From positions 434,001-498,000 of the forward strand of contig JARFVT010000013.1 in NCBI GenBank assembly GCA_036677425.1: DNA of 64,000 nt, read 5' to 3'. The position numbers and the translations under genes are program-made. Below the pieces are notes generated by a model, which was not told the origin of the DNA, ran no database searches, and saw only the letters and a list, made by a program, of their open reading frames with translations. The DNA comes from JARFVT01 sp036677425. Lineage in GTDB: Bacteria; Pseudomonadota; Alphaproteobacteria; UBA8366; Aestuariispiraceae. Below are positions 26,768-36,040 of this stretch, one piece after another (position 1 is the first letter of the stretch; every line of letters starts with the position of its first letter).

Positions 26768-28300
26768 ATGGAAGATATTATCCAAATTTTGGAAGAAAAA
26801 CGCAATCAAGCAAGGCTTGGTGGCGGTCTGCGGCGTATTGAAACGCAACATGGAAAAGGCAAGCTAACCGCACGTGAGCGGATTAAATTTTTATTTGACG
26901 AAGATTCTTTTGAAGAATGGGATATGTTTGTAGAGCATGATTGCCATGACTTTGGTATGGAAAATAATAAAATTGCTGGTGATGGTGTGGTTACTGGCTA
27001 TGGCACTATCAATGGGCGACAAATATTTGTTTTTTCACAAGATTTCACGGTTTTTGGCGGCTCTTTATCGGCGGCGCATGCGCGTAAAATAAATAAAATA
27101 ATGACCCATGCCATGAAAGTTGGCGCACCAGTCATTGGACTTAATGATTCTGGCGGCGCGCGTATTCAAGAAGGCGTTGCATCGCTGGCTGGTTATGCCG
27201 ATGTTTTCCAAAATAATGTTTTGGCATCGGGGGTCGTGCCACAAATTTCAATGATAATGGGGCCTTGTGCGGGCGGTGCGGTTTATTCGCCTGCGATGAC
27301 TGATTTTATTTTCATGGTTAAAGATTCTTCATATATGTTTGTAACGGGCCCCGAAGTGGTTAAAACCGTTACTAATGAAGAGGTAACCCAAGAAGAATTA
27401 GGCGGGGCGATAACCCATACAACAAAATCTGGCGTTGCCGATAAGGCATTTCAAGATGATGTGGAGGCATTGAGCCAATTACGCCGTTTCATGGGCTTTA
27501 TCCCGTCAAATAACCGTGAACAAGCACCAATTAGGGAAACATATGATCCGATAGAACGGGTCGAAGAAAGTCTAAATACGCTTGTTCCTGTAAACCCAAA
27601 TCTGCCATATGATATGAAAGAATTGATCTATAAGATGGTCGATGAGGGTGATTTCTTTGAAACCCAGCCAGAATATGCGGCAAATATAATAACGGGTTTT
27701 GCCAGAATAGGCGGGCATTCAATTGGCATAGTTGCCAATCAACCTATGGTTCTTGCTGGTTGTCTTGATATTGCATCATCGATCAAGGCAGCGCGTTTCG
27801 TCCGTTTTTGTGATGCCTTTAATATCGCGATTGTAACCTTGGTCGATGTACCAGGTTTTTTACCAGGTACAGCGCAGGAATATGGCGGTATCATTAAACA
27901 TGGTGCGAAATTGCTATATGCTTATGGGGAGGCAACGGTGCCAAAAATAACCCTAATAACGCGTAAGGCTTATGGCGGTGCATATGATGTTATGGCATCT
28001 AAACATTTACGCGGTGATATAAATTATGCTTGGCCAAGTGCGGAAATTGCTGTTATGGGGCCAAAAGGTGCTGTTGAAATTATATTTAGAGCCGATAAAG
28101 GTAATATTGACGAGATTAATGCAAGGACTGAGGAATATCGTCGTAAATTTACCAATCCATTCGTTGCGGGGTCATTAGGCTTTATCGATGATGTTATAAG
28201 GCCAAAAAATACTCGAATGCGAATTGCCAAATCTCTGCGGATGCTACGCAATAAAAAACTAGAAAACCCATGGAAAAAACATGACACCATGCCATTATAA
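26768..28300 (+). CDS. pccB: Propionyl-CoA carboxylase beta subunit (carboxyltransferase)
   Basis: The 510-residue protein is an acyl-CoA carboxyltransferase of PccB type: GKLTARERIKFLFDEDSFEEWD, SQDFTVFGGSLSAAHARKI, LNDSGGARIQEG, then MGPCAGGAVYSPAMTDFIFMV, and a second domain with VDVPGFLPGTAQEYGGIIKHGAKLLYAY and KAYGGAYDVM. It transfers carboxyl from carboxybiotin to propionyl-CoA, giving methylmalonyl-CoA. The length and motifs are complete. pccA follows 105 bp downstream on the same strand. Confidence 0.95.
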   Translation: MEDIIQILEEKRNQARLGGGLRRIETQHGKGKLTARERIKFLFDEDSFEEWDMFVEHDCHDFGMENNKIAGDGVVTGYGTINGRQIFVFSQDFTVFGGSLSAAHARKINKIMTHAMKVGAPVIGLNDSGGARIQEGVASLAGYADVFQNNVLASGVVPQISMIMGPCAGGAVYSPAMTDFIFMVKDSSYMFVTGPEVVKTVTNEEVTQEELGGAITHTTKSGVADKAFQDDVEALSQLRRFMGFIPSNNREQAPIRETYDPIERVEESLNTLVPVNPNLPYDMKELIYKMVDEGDFFETQPEYAANIITGFARIGGHSIGIVANQPMVLAGCLDIASSIKAARFVRFCDAFNIAIVTLVDVPGFLPGTAQEYGGIIKHGAKLLYAYGEATVPKITLITRKAYGGAYDVMASKHLRGDINYAWPSAEIAVMGPKGAVEIIFRADKGNIDEINARTEEYRRKFTNPFVAGSLGFIDDVIRPKNTRMRIAKSLRMLRNKKLENPWKKHDTMPL

Positions 28301-28405
28301 TTGGGATAAGAATAACCTAAAAATCATTATTATATAATAACAACTTATTATCTAACGTATATTTTATATGATATATAAGAAATATAGAATGCAAGAGGTA
28401 TAAAT

Positions 28406-30403
28406 ATGTTTAAGAAAATTTTAATTGCTAATCGTGGTGAAATCGCCTGTAGAGTTATAAAGACGGCAAAAAAAATGGGCATTAAAACCGTTGCGGTTTA
28501 TTCTGATCCTGATGATGGCGCGATGCATATGCGTATGGCTGATGAAGCAGTTAATGTTGGACCAGCCGCCAGTTCCGATAGTTATTTAGTTATTGATAAT
28601 ATTATTAAAGCGGCAAAAGCAACAGGGGCAGAGGCAGTCCATCCTGGATATGGTTTTTTATCAGAAAATAAAGCCTTTGCCGAAGCGTTAGCCAAGGAAA
28701 ATATTGCATTCATTGGCCCTGAACCACGGGCAATAATGGCAATGGGCGATAAGATAGAATCAAAGAAAATTGCCCTTGATGCGGGTGTATCAACCGTCCC
28801 TGGGTATTTGGCGGCGATAACTGACCCAGAAGAAGCCGTAAAAATTGCCAATGATATTGGCTATCCAGTGATGTTAAAGGCATCCGCCGGTGGTGGTGGT
28901 AAAGGCATGCGCCTTGTATGGAATGATGATGAATGCCGCGAAGGCTTGGTATCGGCCATGAATGAAGGTCGAAGCAGTTTTGGCGATGATCGGGTTTTTT
29001 GTGAAAAATTTATCGAGCAACCGCGCCATATTGAAATTCAAATAATCGCCGATAAACATGGTACTATAGTTTATTTAGGCGAACGTGAATGTTCAATACA
29101 ACGCCGACATCAAAAAGTATTAGAAGAAGCACCATCACCATTTTTAGACGCTAAAACTCGTAAAAAAATGGGAGAACAAGCAGTTTTACTGGCGAAAAGC
29201 GTTGATTATTGTTCCGCTGGTACGGTTGAATTCATTGTTGATAAAGATCAAAATTTTTATTTCTTAGAAATGAATACCAGATTGCAAGTGGAACATCCAG
29301 TAACGGAAATTGTAACATGCGTTGATTTGGTTGAATTAATGATCAGAGTTGCCAATGGTGAAAAATTACCCTTTACGCAAAATGATGTTAAATTAACAGG
29401 CTGGGCGATGGAGGCCAGAGTATATGCCGAAGACCCAGAACGTGGTTTCTTGCCATCAACAGGGCGGTTGGTCAATTATATTGCACCAAAAAGCGACGGC
29501 ATAAAAGTTCGAATTGATACCGGCGTTAGCGAAGGCGCGGAAATTTCCATATTTTATGACCCAATGATATCAAAACTAATCACCAGTGGTAAAACCAGAA
29601 TAGAGGCAATGGATAATATGATTGATGCCTTGGATCGATATTATATTCGTGGTTTGCAGCATAATATTGGTTTTTTAAGCCTGCTTTGTCAGGATAAAGA
29701 TATCCGCAATGGCGATATGACCACCGATTTTATTGGTGATAATTATCCCGAAGGCGTTACAAAAAAACATCTTATGCCCAAGGATATGAAATTATTTGCC
29801 GCCGTTGCTACCCTTATACAGGTCAGAATGTTAAAAGGCGAAGGCAATATTTCTAATCGTTTGATTGAACGGACAAAAATTCATGATAGAGAATTTGTTG
29901 CATTTTTAGGGGATGAAAATCGCGATGAATTTGATGTGCATTTTACCAAGGATGATGCGGGCGTGCGGGTCAAAATTGGCGATACGGATATGGAAATTCA
30001 AAGCGGTTGGCTTCCGGGGGAGCCATTGTTACGCGGTTTTATTAATAATGAAATGATGGTGTTTCAAATTGATAAACATGATAGCGGCATTATTTTAAGC
30101 CATCACGGCGCACGTATTAGGGTGCAGGTGATTGAAAAACGTTTGGCGCATTTGGTGCGTTTGATGCCTTATAAGCAACCGGCCGATATGTCAAAATTTT
30201 TATTATCACCAATGCCTGGTTTATTGGTAAAACTTACGGTTAAGGCAGGCGATAATGTTAAGGCTGGTGGTGAATTAGCCGTGGTTGAGGCAATGAAAAT
30301 GGAAAATATTTTACGTGCTAAATCCGATTGTATCGTTGCGGAAATACATGCCAATGCAGGTGATAATCTAATGGTTGATCAAAAAATTATCGAATTTGAA
30401 TAA
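28406..30403 (+). CDS. pccA: Propionyl-CoA carboxylase alpha subunit (biotin carboxylase + BCCP)
   Basis: The 665-residue protein has a biotin carboxylase domain (MFKKILIANRGEIACRVIKTA; ATP-grasp KASAGGGGKGMRLV; EMNTRLQVEHPVTE), a BT linker domain, and a C-terminal biotinyl domain. The biotin lysine is Lys631 in EAMKMEN, 35 residues before the end, as is normal. With PccB it carboxylates propionyl-CoA from odd-chain fatty acids, Val/Ile or DMSP-type substrates toward methylmalonyl-CoA and succinyl-CoA, a route whose mutase needs B12. Intact. Confidence 0.95.
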   Translation: MFKKILIANRGEIACRVIKTAKKMGIKTVAVYSDPDDGAMHMRMADEAVNVGPAASSDSYLVIDNIIKAAKATGAEAVHPGYGFLSENKAFAEALAKENIAFIGPEPRAIMAMGDKIESKKIALDAGVSTVPGYLAAITDPEEAVKIANDIGYPVMLKASAGGGGKGMRLVWNDDECREGLVSAMNEGRSSFGDDRVFCEKFIEQPRHIEIQIIADKHGTIVYLGERECSIQRRHQKVLEEAPSPFLDAKTRKKMGEQAVLLAKSVDYCSAGTVEFIVDKDQNFYFLEMNTRLQVEHPVTEIVTCVDLVELMIRVANGEKLPFTQNDVKLTGWAMEARVYAEDPERGFLPSTGRLVNYIAPKSDGIKVRIDTGVSEGAEISIFYDPMISKLITSGKTRIEAMDNMIDALDRYYIRGLQHNIGFLSLLCQDKDIRNGDMTTDFIGDNYPEGVTKKHLMPKDMKLFAAVATLIQVRMLKGEGNISNRLIERTKIHDREFVAFLGDENRDEFDVHFTKDDAGVRVKIGDTDMEIQSGWLPGEPLLRGFINNEMMVFQIDKHDSGIILSHHGARIRVQVIEKRLAHLVRLMPYKQPADMSKFLLSPMPGLLVKLTVKAGDNVKAGGELAVVEAMKMENILRAKSDCIVAEIHANAGDNLMVDQKIIEFE

Positions 30404-30582
30404 TAATTAATATATCATAATGGCGCAAAAATAATTAAATTAGACGCAACAAGGTATTATATAATAGTCATTTAATTGTTATTTTAAATTTGCGATTAAT
30501 GTGACCAATAATATATAACTCAATAGGTATGGTTTTATTTTTAATAATATGAAGCCAGTTTTATTTTTAAAAAGGCACTGTT

Positions 30583-31491
30583 ATGACAAAAACGATAATT
30601 AGCTCACATTCAAAAGAATTAACCATTGGTTTTGATCAACCATTCTGTGTGATTGGCGAGAGGATAAACCCTACGGGGCGTAAAAGGCTGTCTGACGAAA
30701 TGAAGGCGGGTGATTTCACTATTGTCGAGCGTGATGTCATGGCGCAGGTGGCGGCGGGTGCTAGTATGCTGGATATTAATGCGGGCATTCCATTAGCTGA
30801 TGAACCGCAAATTTTAGCCGATACCATTAAATTAGTACAAAAATTGGTCGATGTACCATTATCAATTGATAGCTCCATTCTCGAGGCCTTGGAAAAAGGC
30901 TTGGCGGCATATGAAGGCAAGGCCTTGTTAAATTCGGTTACTGGTGAAGAAGATCGTTTGGAGGTAATATTCCCGATGGTTAAAAAATATGGTTGTGCCG
31001 TTGTTGGTATTTCTAATGATGAAACGGGTATTTCCGAAGACCCTGATGTGCGATTTGAAGTTGCAAAAAAAATTGTTGAACGCGCTGCTGATTTTGGCAT
31101 TCCTGCTTGCGATGTGGTAATTGACCCGTTGGTAATGCCGATCGGTGCGCTTGGTGCTGCAGGGCGTGGTGCATTAAATTTAATCCGACGCTTGCGTGAA
31201 GAGTTAAAGGTTAATACAACTTGTGGCGCGTCCAATGTCAGCTTTGGCTTGCCTAATCGACATGGAATTAACGCGGCATTCCTTTCTATGGCCGCTGGTT
31301 TTGGCATGACATCGGCAATTATGAATCCATTGCATGAACAAGATATGCAGGCGGTTTGGGGTGCCGATGTAATCAATGGGGTTGATAAAGATTGTGGTCG
31401 TTGGATCAAACGCTTTCGTGATCCGCTTGCTGGTGGTGCTGGCGCGCGTGGCGGTCGTGGTGGCGGCAGACGGCGGCGTTCTGCGGCGTAA
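30583..31491 (+). CDS. Methyltetrahydrofolate:corrinoid methyltransferase (MtgA-like)
   Basis: The 302-residue TIM-barrel of the pterin-binding family has GERINPTGRKRLSDEM near the start, ASMLDINAGIPLADEP, PLSIDSS, LLNSVTGE and CGASNVSFGLPNRH. The N-terminal GERIN..G and CGASNVSFGLP motifs are those of methyl-THF:corrinoid methyltransferases rather than dihydropteroate synthase. It should move methyl groups between a corrinoid protein and tetrahydrofolate, as in glycine betaine demethylation. The last 20 residues are an unusual Gly/Arg-rich tail (GGRGGGRRRRSAA). The next gene encodes a corrinoid activator, then a MetF-like enzyme; the corrinoid protein itself is not in the window. Confidence 0.88.
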   Translation: MTKTIISSHSKELTIGFDQPFCVIGERINPTGRKRLSDEMKAGDFTIVERDVMAQVAAGASMLDINAGIPLADEPQILADTIKLVQKLVDVPLSIDSSILEALEKGLAAYEGKALLNSVTGEEDRLEVIFPMVKKYGCAVVGISNDETGISEDPDVRFEVAKKIVERAADFGIPACDVVIDPLVMPIGALGAAGRGALNLIRRLREELKVNTTCGASNVSFGLPNRHGINAAFLSMAAGFGMTSAIMNPLHEQDMQAVWGADVINGVDKDCGRWIKRFRDPLAGGAGARGGRGGGRRRRSAA

Positions 31492-31514
31492 AATAATAAC
31501 ATTGGTATAAGATT

Positions 31515-33578
31515 ATGACATCGACAATTTCAAAAGATGCAATGGTTATTTTTACGCCATCAGGTAAACGTGGAAAATTTGCCGTGGGTACGCCATTATT
31601 ACAGGCGGCGCGTAAAATTGGCGTAGATATTGACTCGCTTTGCGGTGGGCGTGGCATTTGTGGCCGTTGCCAAGTTAGCCAAACAATCGGTGATTTCCCT
31701 AAATATAATATAAAAAGCACTTTTGAAAATCTATCACCATTTGGCAGTAAAGAAGAAGAGTATAAACAAAGACGCGGCCTTAAACTTGACCGAAGATTAA
31801 GCTGTTCTTGTGTGGTAAATGGCGATATGGTGATTGATGTTCCCGAAGAAAGCCAATTACATAAACAAGTTATCAGAAAATCAGCCGAAGATCGTGATAT
31901 TAAAATTGACCCAATTATATCGCTATATTATATTGAGGTCGATAAACCCGATATGCATAAACCATCGGGCGACACCCAACGGGTAATAAAGGCGATTAAA
32001 GAACAATGGAATATCGATATTGATAAAATTTCCATTAATCTTATCAGCAAAATTCAGAAAATATTGCGTAAGGATGATTTCAAAATAACCGTTGGGGTTA
32101 GGTTAAATCATGAAATTATTGCTATTTGGGCTGGGCTTAACGATCAATCATATGGGCTTGCCATTGATGTTGGCTCAACGACAATTTCCATGCATTTGAC
32201 CAATTTAACCAATGGTAAGATTGTCAATTCAGTTGGTGCGATGAATCCACAAATAAGATTTGGTGAAGATTTAATGAGCCGCGTTTCATATTCAATGATG
32301 AATGAAGGCGGCGATATGGAAATGACCAATGCGGTGCGACAAAAATTAAATGAAATGGTGATACAGGTTGCTGCCGAAGCCAATATTGATTGCGATAATA
32401 TTTTAGAAATAGTTCTAGTTGGTAATCCCGTTATGCATCATTTGATTTTGGGTATTAATCCTATTGAACTTGGCTGGGCACCATTTGCATTGGCAACAAA
32501 TGACAGTGTTACAATCTTGGCAAAAGATATAGGCATATTATTAAATCAAGATATATACGCATATTTTCTGCCATGTATTGCAGGCCATGTGGGTGCAGAT
32601 GCCAGCGCGGTTATATTATCGACAACGCCGCAATATCACGATGAATTAACCCTTGTTATTGATATTGGAACTAATGCTGAAATAATATTTGGTAATAAAG
32701 ACAGATTACTTGCCTGTTCAAGTCCAACTGGTCCCGCATTGGAGGGGGCGCAAATATCGTCAGGTCAGCGCGCCGCCGTTGGTGCAATAGAACGCATAAG
32801 AATAAATAAAGATACATTAGAGCCAAGATTTGCCATTATTGGCTGTGATAAATGGTCAGATGAAGAAGGTTTTTCTGCGATAGCCAAAAAAACTGGAGTT
32901 TCGGGCATTTGCGGTTCTGGCATTATCGAGGCAGTGGCAGAGATGTTTTTATCTGGTATTATAAATGCCGATGGGGTGGTTAATGGTAAATTAGCCGAAA
33001 AAAGCAACCGCATAGTTAAAAATGGTCGTGTATTTGATTATATCCTGCATTTTGGTACTGGTTTAGATGCTGGTACGGTTGAAATAAGAATAACCCAAGC
33101 CGATATACGCGCCATTCAATTGGCAAAAGGTGCATTATGGGCAGGGGCGCAATTATTGATCGAACATATGGGTAAGCCCGTTGAGCGCATAATATTAGCA
33201 GGAGCATTTGGCAGTCATATTGACGTTAAATATGCAATGATTTTAGGGCTTATTCCCGATTGCCCGCTTGATATGGTAACATCGGCGGGTAATGCCGCAG
33301 GTACGGGCGCGTTGATTGCGTTATTAAATAAATCATTACGGGCGGAAATTGAATGTTTAGTGCCGCGCATAGAAAAGATAGAAACAGCAATTGAGAGCAA
33401 GTTTCAAGAACATTTTATCGGTGCGATGGCAATTCCTCATAAGGTAGCAAAATATGAAAATTTAGCCAAAATTGTCGAATTACCAACCGCTAAAAGCATA
33501 GATGATGAAAATAGTGATGATACGGGTATAAGGGCCGATGGTCGTAGGTCCAGACGAAGGCGTAAACATAATAAATAA
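31515..33578 (+). CDS. Corrinoid-activation protein (RamA/DUF4445-like, 2Fe-2S + ASKHA)
   Basis: The 687-residue protein has an N-terminal ferredoxin-like domain with Cys43, Cys49 and Cys52 in LCGGRGICGRC and a fourth Cys at 97 or 99. An ASKHA ATPase-like domain follows (YGLAIDVGSTTISMHL; VIDIGTNAEIIFG; LAGAFGSHIDVKYAMILG). This is the architecture of reductive activators of corrinoid proteins, which use ATP to return oxidised cob(II)alamin to cob(I)alamin. It lies 23 bp after the MtgA-like gene. Like its neighbour, it ends with an Arg-rich tail (DGRRSRRRRKHNK). Assignment to methylamine, betaine or other methyl donors is not possible from this gene. Confidence 0.9.
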   Translation: MTSTISKDAMVIFTPSGKRGKFAVGTPLLQAARKIGVDIDSLCGGRGICGRCQVSQTIGDFPKYNIKSTFENLSPFGSKEEEYKQRRGLKLDRRLSCSCVVNGDMVIDVPEESQLHKQVIRKSAEDRDIKIDPIISLYYIEVDKPDMHKPSGDTQRVIKAIKEQWNIDIDKISINLISKIQKILRKDDFKITVGVRLNHEIIAIWAGLNDQSYGLAIDVGSTTISMHLTNLTNGKIVNSVGAMNPQIRFGEDLMSRVSYSMMNEGGDMEMTNAVRQKLNEMVIQVAAEANIDCDNILEIVLVGNPVMHHLILGINPIELGWAPFALATNDSVTILAKDIGILLNQDIYAYFLPCIAGHVGADASAVILSTTPQYHDELTLVIDIGTNAEIIFGNKDRLLACSSPTGPALEGAQISSGQRAAVGAIERIRINKDTLEPRFAIIGCDKWSDEEGFSAIAKKTGVSGICGSGIIEAVAEMFLSGIINADGVVNGKLAEKSNRIVKNGRVFDYILHFGTGLDAGTVEIRITQADIRAIQLAKGALWAGAQLLIEHMGKPVERIILAGAFGSHIDVKYAMILGLIPDCPLDMVTSAGNAAGTGALIALLNKSLRAEIECLVPRIEKIETAIESKFQEHFIGAMAIPHKVAKYENLAKIVELPTAKSIDDENSDDTGIRADGRRSRRRRKHNK

Positions 33579-33624
33579 CGGCATCGATTGATTTGCCGTA
33601 AAGGCATTTTAGGAGATGGTTGTT

Positions 33625-34542
33625 ATGTCAGAACATATTACAAAAAAAAATATTGTAATTGATTTTATGAAACAATGCAGTTTGGAGGTAACCCCAAATG
33701 CAGCCAAGAAAATAAATTCTTTCCAACAAATATTAGATAAAAATTCAACTATGTTTGTAACCTTTCTATCAGGGTCAAGCTTTGACGATACCTTAAAGAC
33801 GGTTAAACAATTGCATAATGATGGCATGCGATCCGTGCCGCATTTAGCGGCAAGAGCCATCCCAAATAAAGCATTTTTAGAAGAAAATCTTAAGATATTA
33901 CAAGGTGAATATGACGTTGATGAAATATTGCTTATCGGTGGCGCGTTATCTCAACCAATTGGTGATTTTTCAAGCTCGATAGAGATATTGCGGACGGGGT
34001 TATTTGAAAAATATGGCATTGAGAAAGTCGGCCTTGCGGGACATCCAGAAGGCGCGCCAGATTTCTCCAAACAAAAACTATCAAAGGCTATTCGTGATAA
34101 AAATAAATATGCAGAACAAAGTCCAATAGATTTTTATATTACAACGCAATTTTGTTTTGAGTCAGAACCAATAATCAAATGGGATCAATATATGCGCCAA
34201 GAATATGGCAATAAATTACCTATTCATATTGGCATTCCAGGTCTTGCCAGTATTAAAACGCTTATTCGTCATGCCCAAGCCTGTGGTATTGGTAATTCAA
34301 TACGGGTTTTGACTAAACAGGCAGCCAATATTACAAAATTATTAAATGTTAAAACACCAGATAAATTGGTTTATGATTTGGCAATATATTGTGCAAAAAA
34401 CCCTGAATGCGGCATAAAGCAAACTCATCTTTATCCATTGGGTAGCTTGATTAAATCGGTTGAATGGTTAAATGGCGTGCAAAATGGTGATTTTATTATC
34501 AATGATAAATATGATGGTTTCAGGGTCATTAGCAAAAATTAA
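33625..34542 (+). CDS. Methylenetetrahydrofolate reductase-family protein (MetF-like)
   Basis: This protein of about 305 residues is a flavin TIM barrel of MetF type: SLEVTPNAAKKINSFQ, VTFLSGSSFDDT with TVKQLHNDGMRSVPHLAARAI, ILLIGGALSQPIGDF, KVGLAGHPEGAPDF, and FITTQFCFE-like FYITTQFCFESE. The family interconverts methyl-THF and methylene-THF. In this operon it would oxidise methyl-THF made by the MtgA-like enzyme. The chosen ATG at 33625 lies nine bases after AGGAG; ATG 33616 abuts that site. Substitution of the usual EFFPP by SLEVTPN marks the divergent branch found in methyl-group catabolism loci. Confidence 0.85.
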   Translation: MSEHITKKNIVIDFMKQCSLEVTPNAAKKINSFQQILDKNSTMFVTFLSGSSFDDTLKTVKQLHNDGMRSVPHLAARAIPNKAFLEENLKILQGEYDVDEILLIGGALSQPIGDFSSSIEILRTGLFEKYGIEKVGLAGHPEGAPDFSKQKLSKAIRDKNKYAEQSPIDFYITTQFCFESEPIIKWDQYMRQEYGNKLPIHIGIPGLASIKTLIRHAQACGIGNSIRVLTKQAANITKLLNVKTPDKLVYDLAIYCAKNPECGIKQTHLYPLGSLIKSVEWLNGVQNGDFIINDKYDGFRVISKN

Positions 34543-34569
34543 TTATAAATATTATTTTATATTTTTGGT

Positions 34570-35445
34570 TTATTTTTTACGCTTATTACTTTCACGAATG
34601 GCAATATATGTGGCACTGGCAAAAATCATTGCACCACCAATCCATGTGAATAGATCGGGTATTTCTGCAAATATTAACCATGCCAATATTGCCACCCATA
34701 TAAGGCGGAAGAAATCTATTGGCATAACTACGCTAATATCGCCAAGCTTCATTCCTTGTGTCATTGCAAATTGGGCAACCGTGCCAAGCAAGGCAATTAA
34801 CATTAACCATAATATTTGTGTCATGCTGGGCCATACCCATACATATATTGCGGGAATTAATGTTATTGGTGTCATCATAACGACCATATATATGGTGATG
34901 GTAAGGCTTGATTCGGTTTTTGATAATATTTTTATCATATGTAAGGTTATCGCCCATGCAACGGCAGAAAAAAGAACCAACATCATGCCTATATCGGTTT
35001 CAATAATACCGGGGCGCAATATTACCATTGTGCCTAAAAATCCAATTGCAATTGCAACCCATCGTCTTAGATGGATAATCTCTTTGAAAAATATAACTGC
35101 TAAAATAGTGGCACATATTGGTGCGCTAAAACCAAGAGCGGTACCATCGGCTAATGGTGAAATTGCAAGCGCAGAGAAATAACACATCATGGCGATTGCA
35201 TTAACAATGGCACGACCACCAAGCAATTTATATTTTGTGGTTTGAAGCGGGGCAATGCCATATTTAATAATGGTGGGGGTTAATATTATTATACCGAATA
35301 AATTACGAAGAAAAATAATTTCAAATGGTGGTATATCTGCCGAAACATATCGGATAAGAACATGCATTATTGAAAAAATAATGGTTGCTGCCAACATCCA
35401 TATCATGCCAGTTATATTATCGCTTAAGTCATAATTATATTTCAT
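34570..35445 (-). CDS. EamA/DMT-family transporter
   Basis: The 291-residue protein has ten hydrophobic segments in two EamA repeats. It begins MIWMLAATIIFSIMHVLIRYVS with the typical PPFEIIFLRNLFGI, and the second half opens IGMMLVLFSAVAWAI. These are drug/metabolite or S-adenosylmethionine-like exporters, and the substrate is not readable. It converges with the MetF-like gene; only 27 bases separate the two ends and no terminator hairpin is clear. Confidence 0.9.
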   Translation of the reverse strand: MKYNYDLSDNITGMIWMLAATIIFSIMHVLIRYVSADIPPFEIIFLRNLFGIIILTPTIIKYGIAPLQTTKYKLLGGRAIVNAIAMMCYFSALAISPLADGTALGFSAPICATILAVIFFKEIIHLRRWVAIAIGFLGTMVILRPGIIETDIGMMLVLFSAVAWAITLHMIKILSKTESSLTITIYMVVMMTPITLIPAIYVWVWPSMTQILWLMLIALLGTVAQFAMTQGMKLGDISVVMPIDFFRLIWVAILAWLIFAEIPDLFTWIGGAMIFASATYIAIRESNKRKK

Positions 35446-35584
35446 TGCGGCCTTTAATATATTTTACATGATTGGCTTATATGAATATTATTATATGTAA
35501 ATGTAATTTTTTAAAAGTTGAAAATTGAATTAACTGTTGTGCGAATATTGACATAATAATATGATAATGGTCGGAGGCAAAATA

Positions 35585-35929
35585 ATGACAATAAGTATAT
35601 ATCATAATCCGCGCTGTTCAAAATCACGCCAGACACTTGAGCTGTTGCGCGAAAATAAAATTGAACCAGAAATAATAGAATATTTGAAAAATCCACCTAA
35701 TATAGCTGAGCTTACCGATATTTTGGCTAAGCTATCAATCAAACCACAAGATTTAATGCGTAAGGGCGAGGCAATATATAAAGATCTTGACCTTAAAAAT
35801 ATTAACGATAATAATATTTTAATGCAGGCAATGATCGATAACCCCATATTGATTGAACGACCAATAGTTATCGCCAATGGCAAGGCTAAAATCGGTCGTC
35901 CGCCTGAATCTGTTTTAGATATTATTTAA
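35585..35929 (+). CDS. ArsC/Spx-family arsenate reductase-like protein (glutaredoxin type)
   Basis: Starting at ATG 35585 after CGGAGG, the product has 114 residues, the normal ArsC length. It has YHNPRCSKSRQTLELL with one catalytic cysteine in NPRCSKS, a YLKNPP segment, and the conserved arginines in LIERPIV and IGRPPE. Glutaredoxin-coupled arsenate reductases share these features, but many alphaproteobacterial homologues are of untested function, and no ars genes are adjacent. Confidence 0.9.
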   Translation: MTISIYHNPRCSKSRQTLELLRENKIEPEIIEYLKNPPNIAELTDILAKLSIKPQDLMRKGEAIYKDLDLKNINDNNILMQAMIDNPILIERPIVIANGKAKIGRPPESVLDII

Positions 35930-36040
35930 TTTTTGTCGTCTTATTGACAAGAATAATCGCTATAAAAAATAAATTTATAACCAATTTTTAATATATGTCA
36001 TAAATATAATATTTAATAGTTATCTGAGGAAAATTTAATA

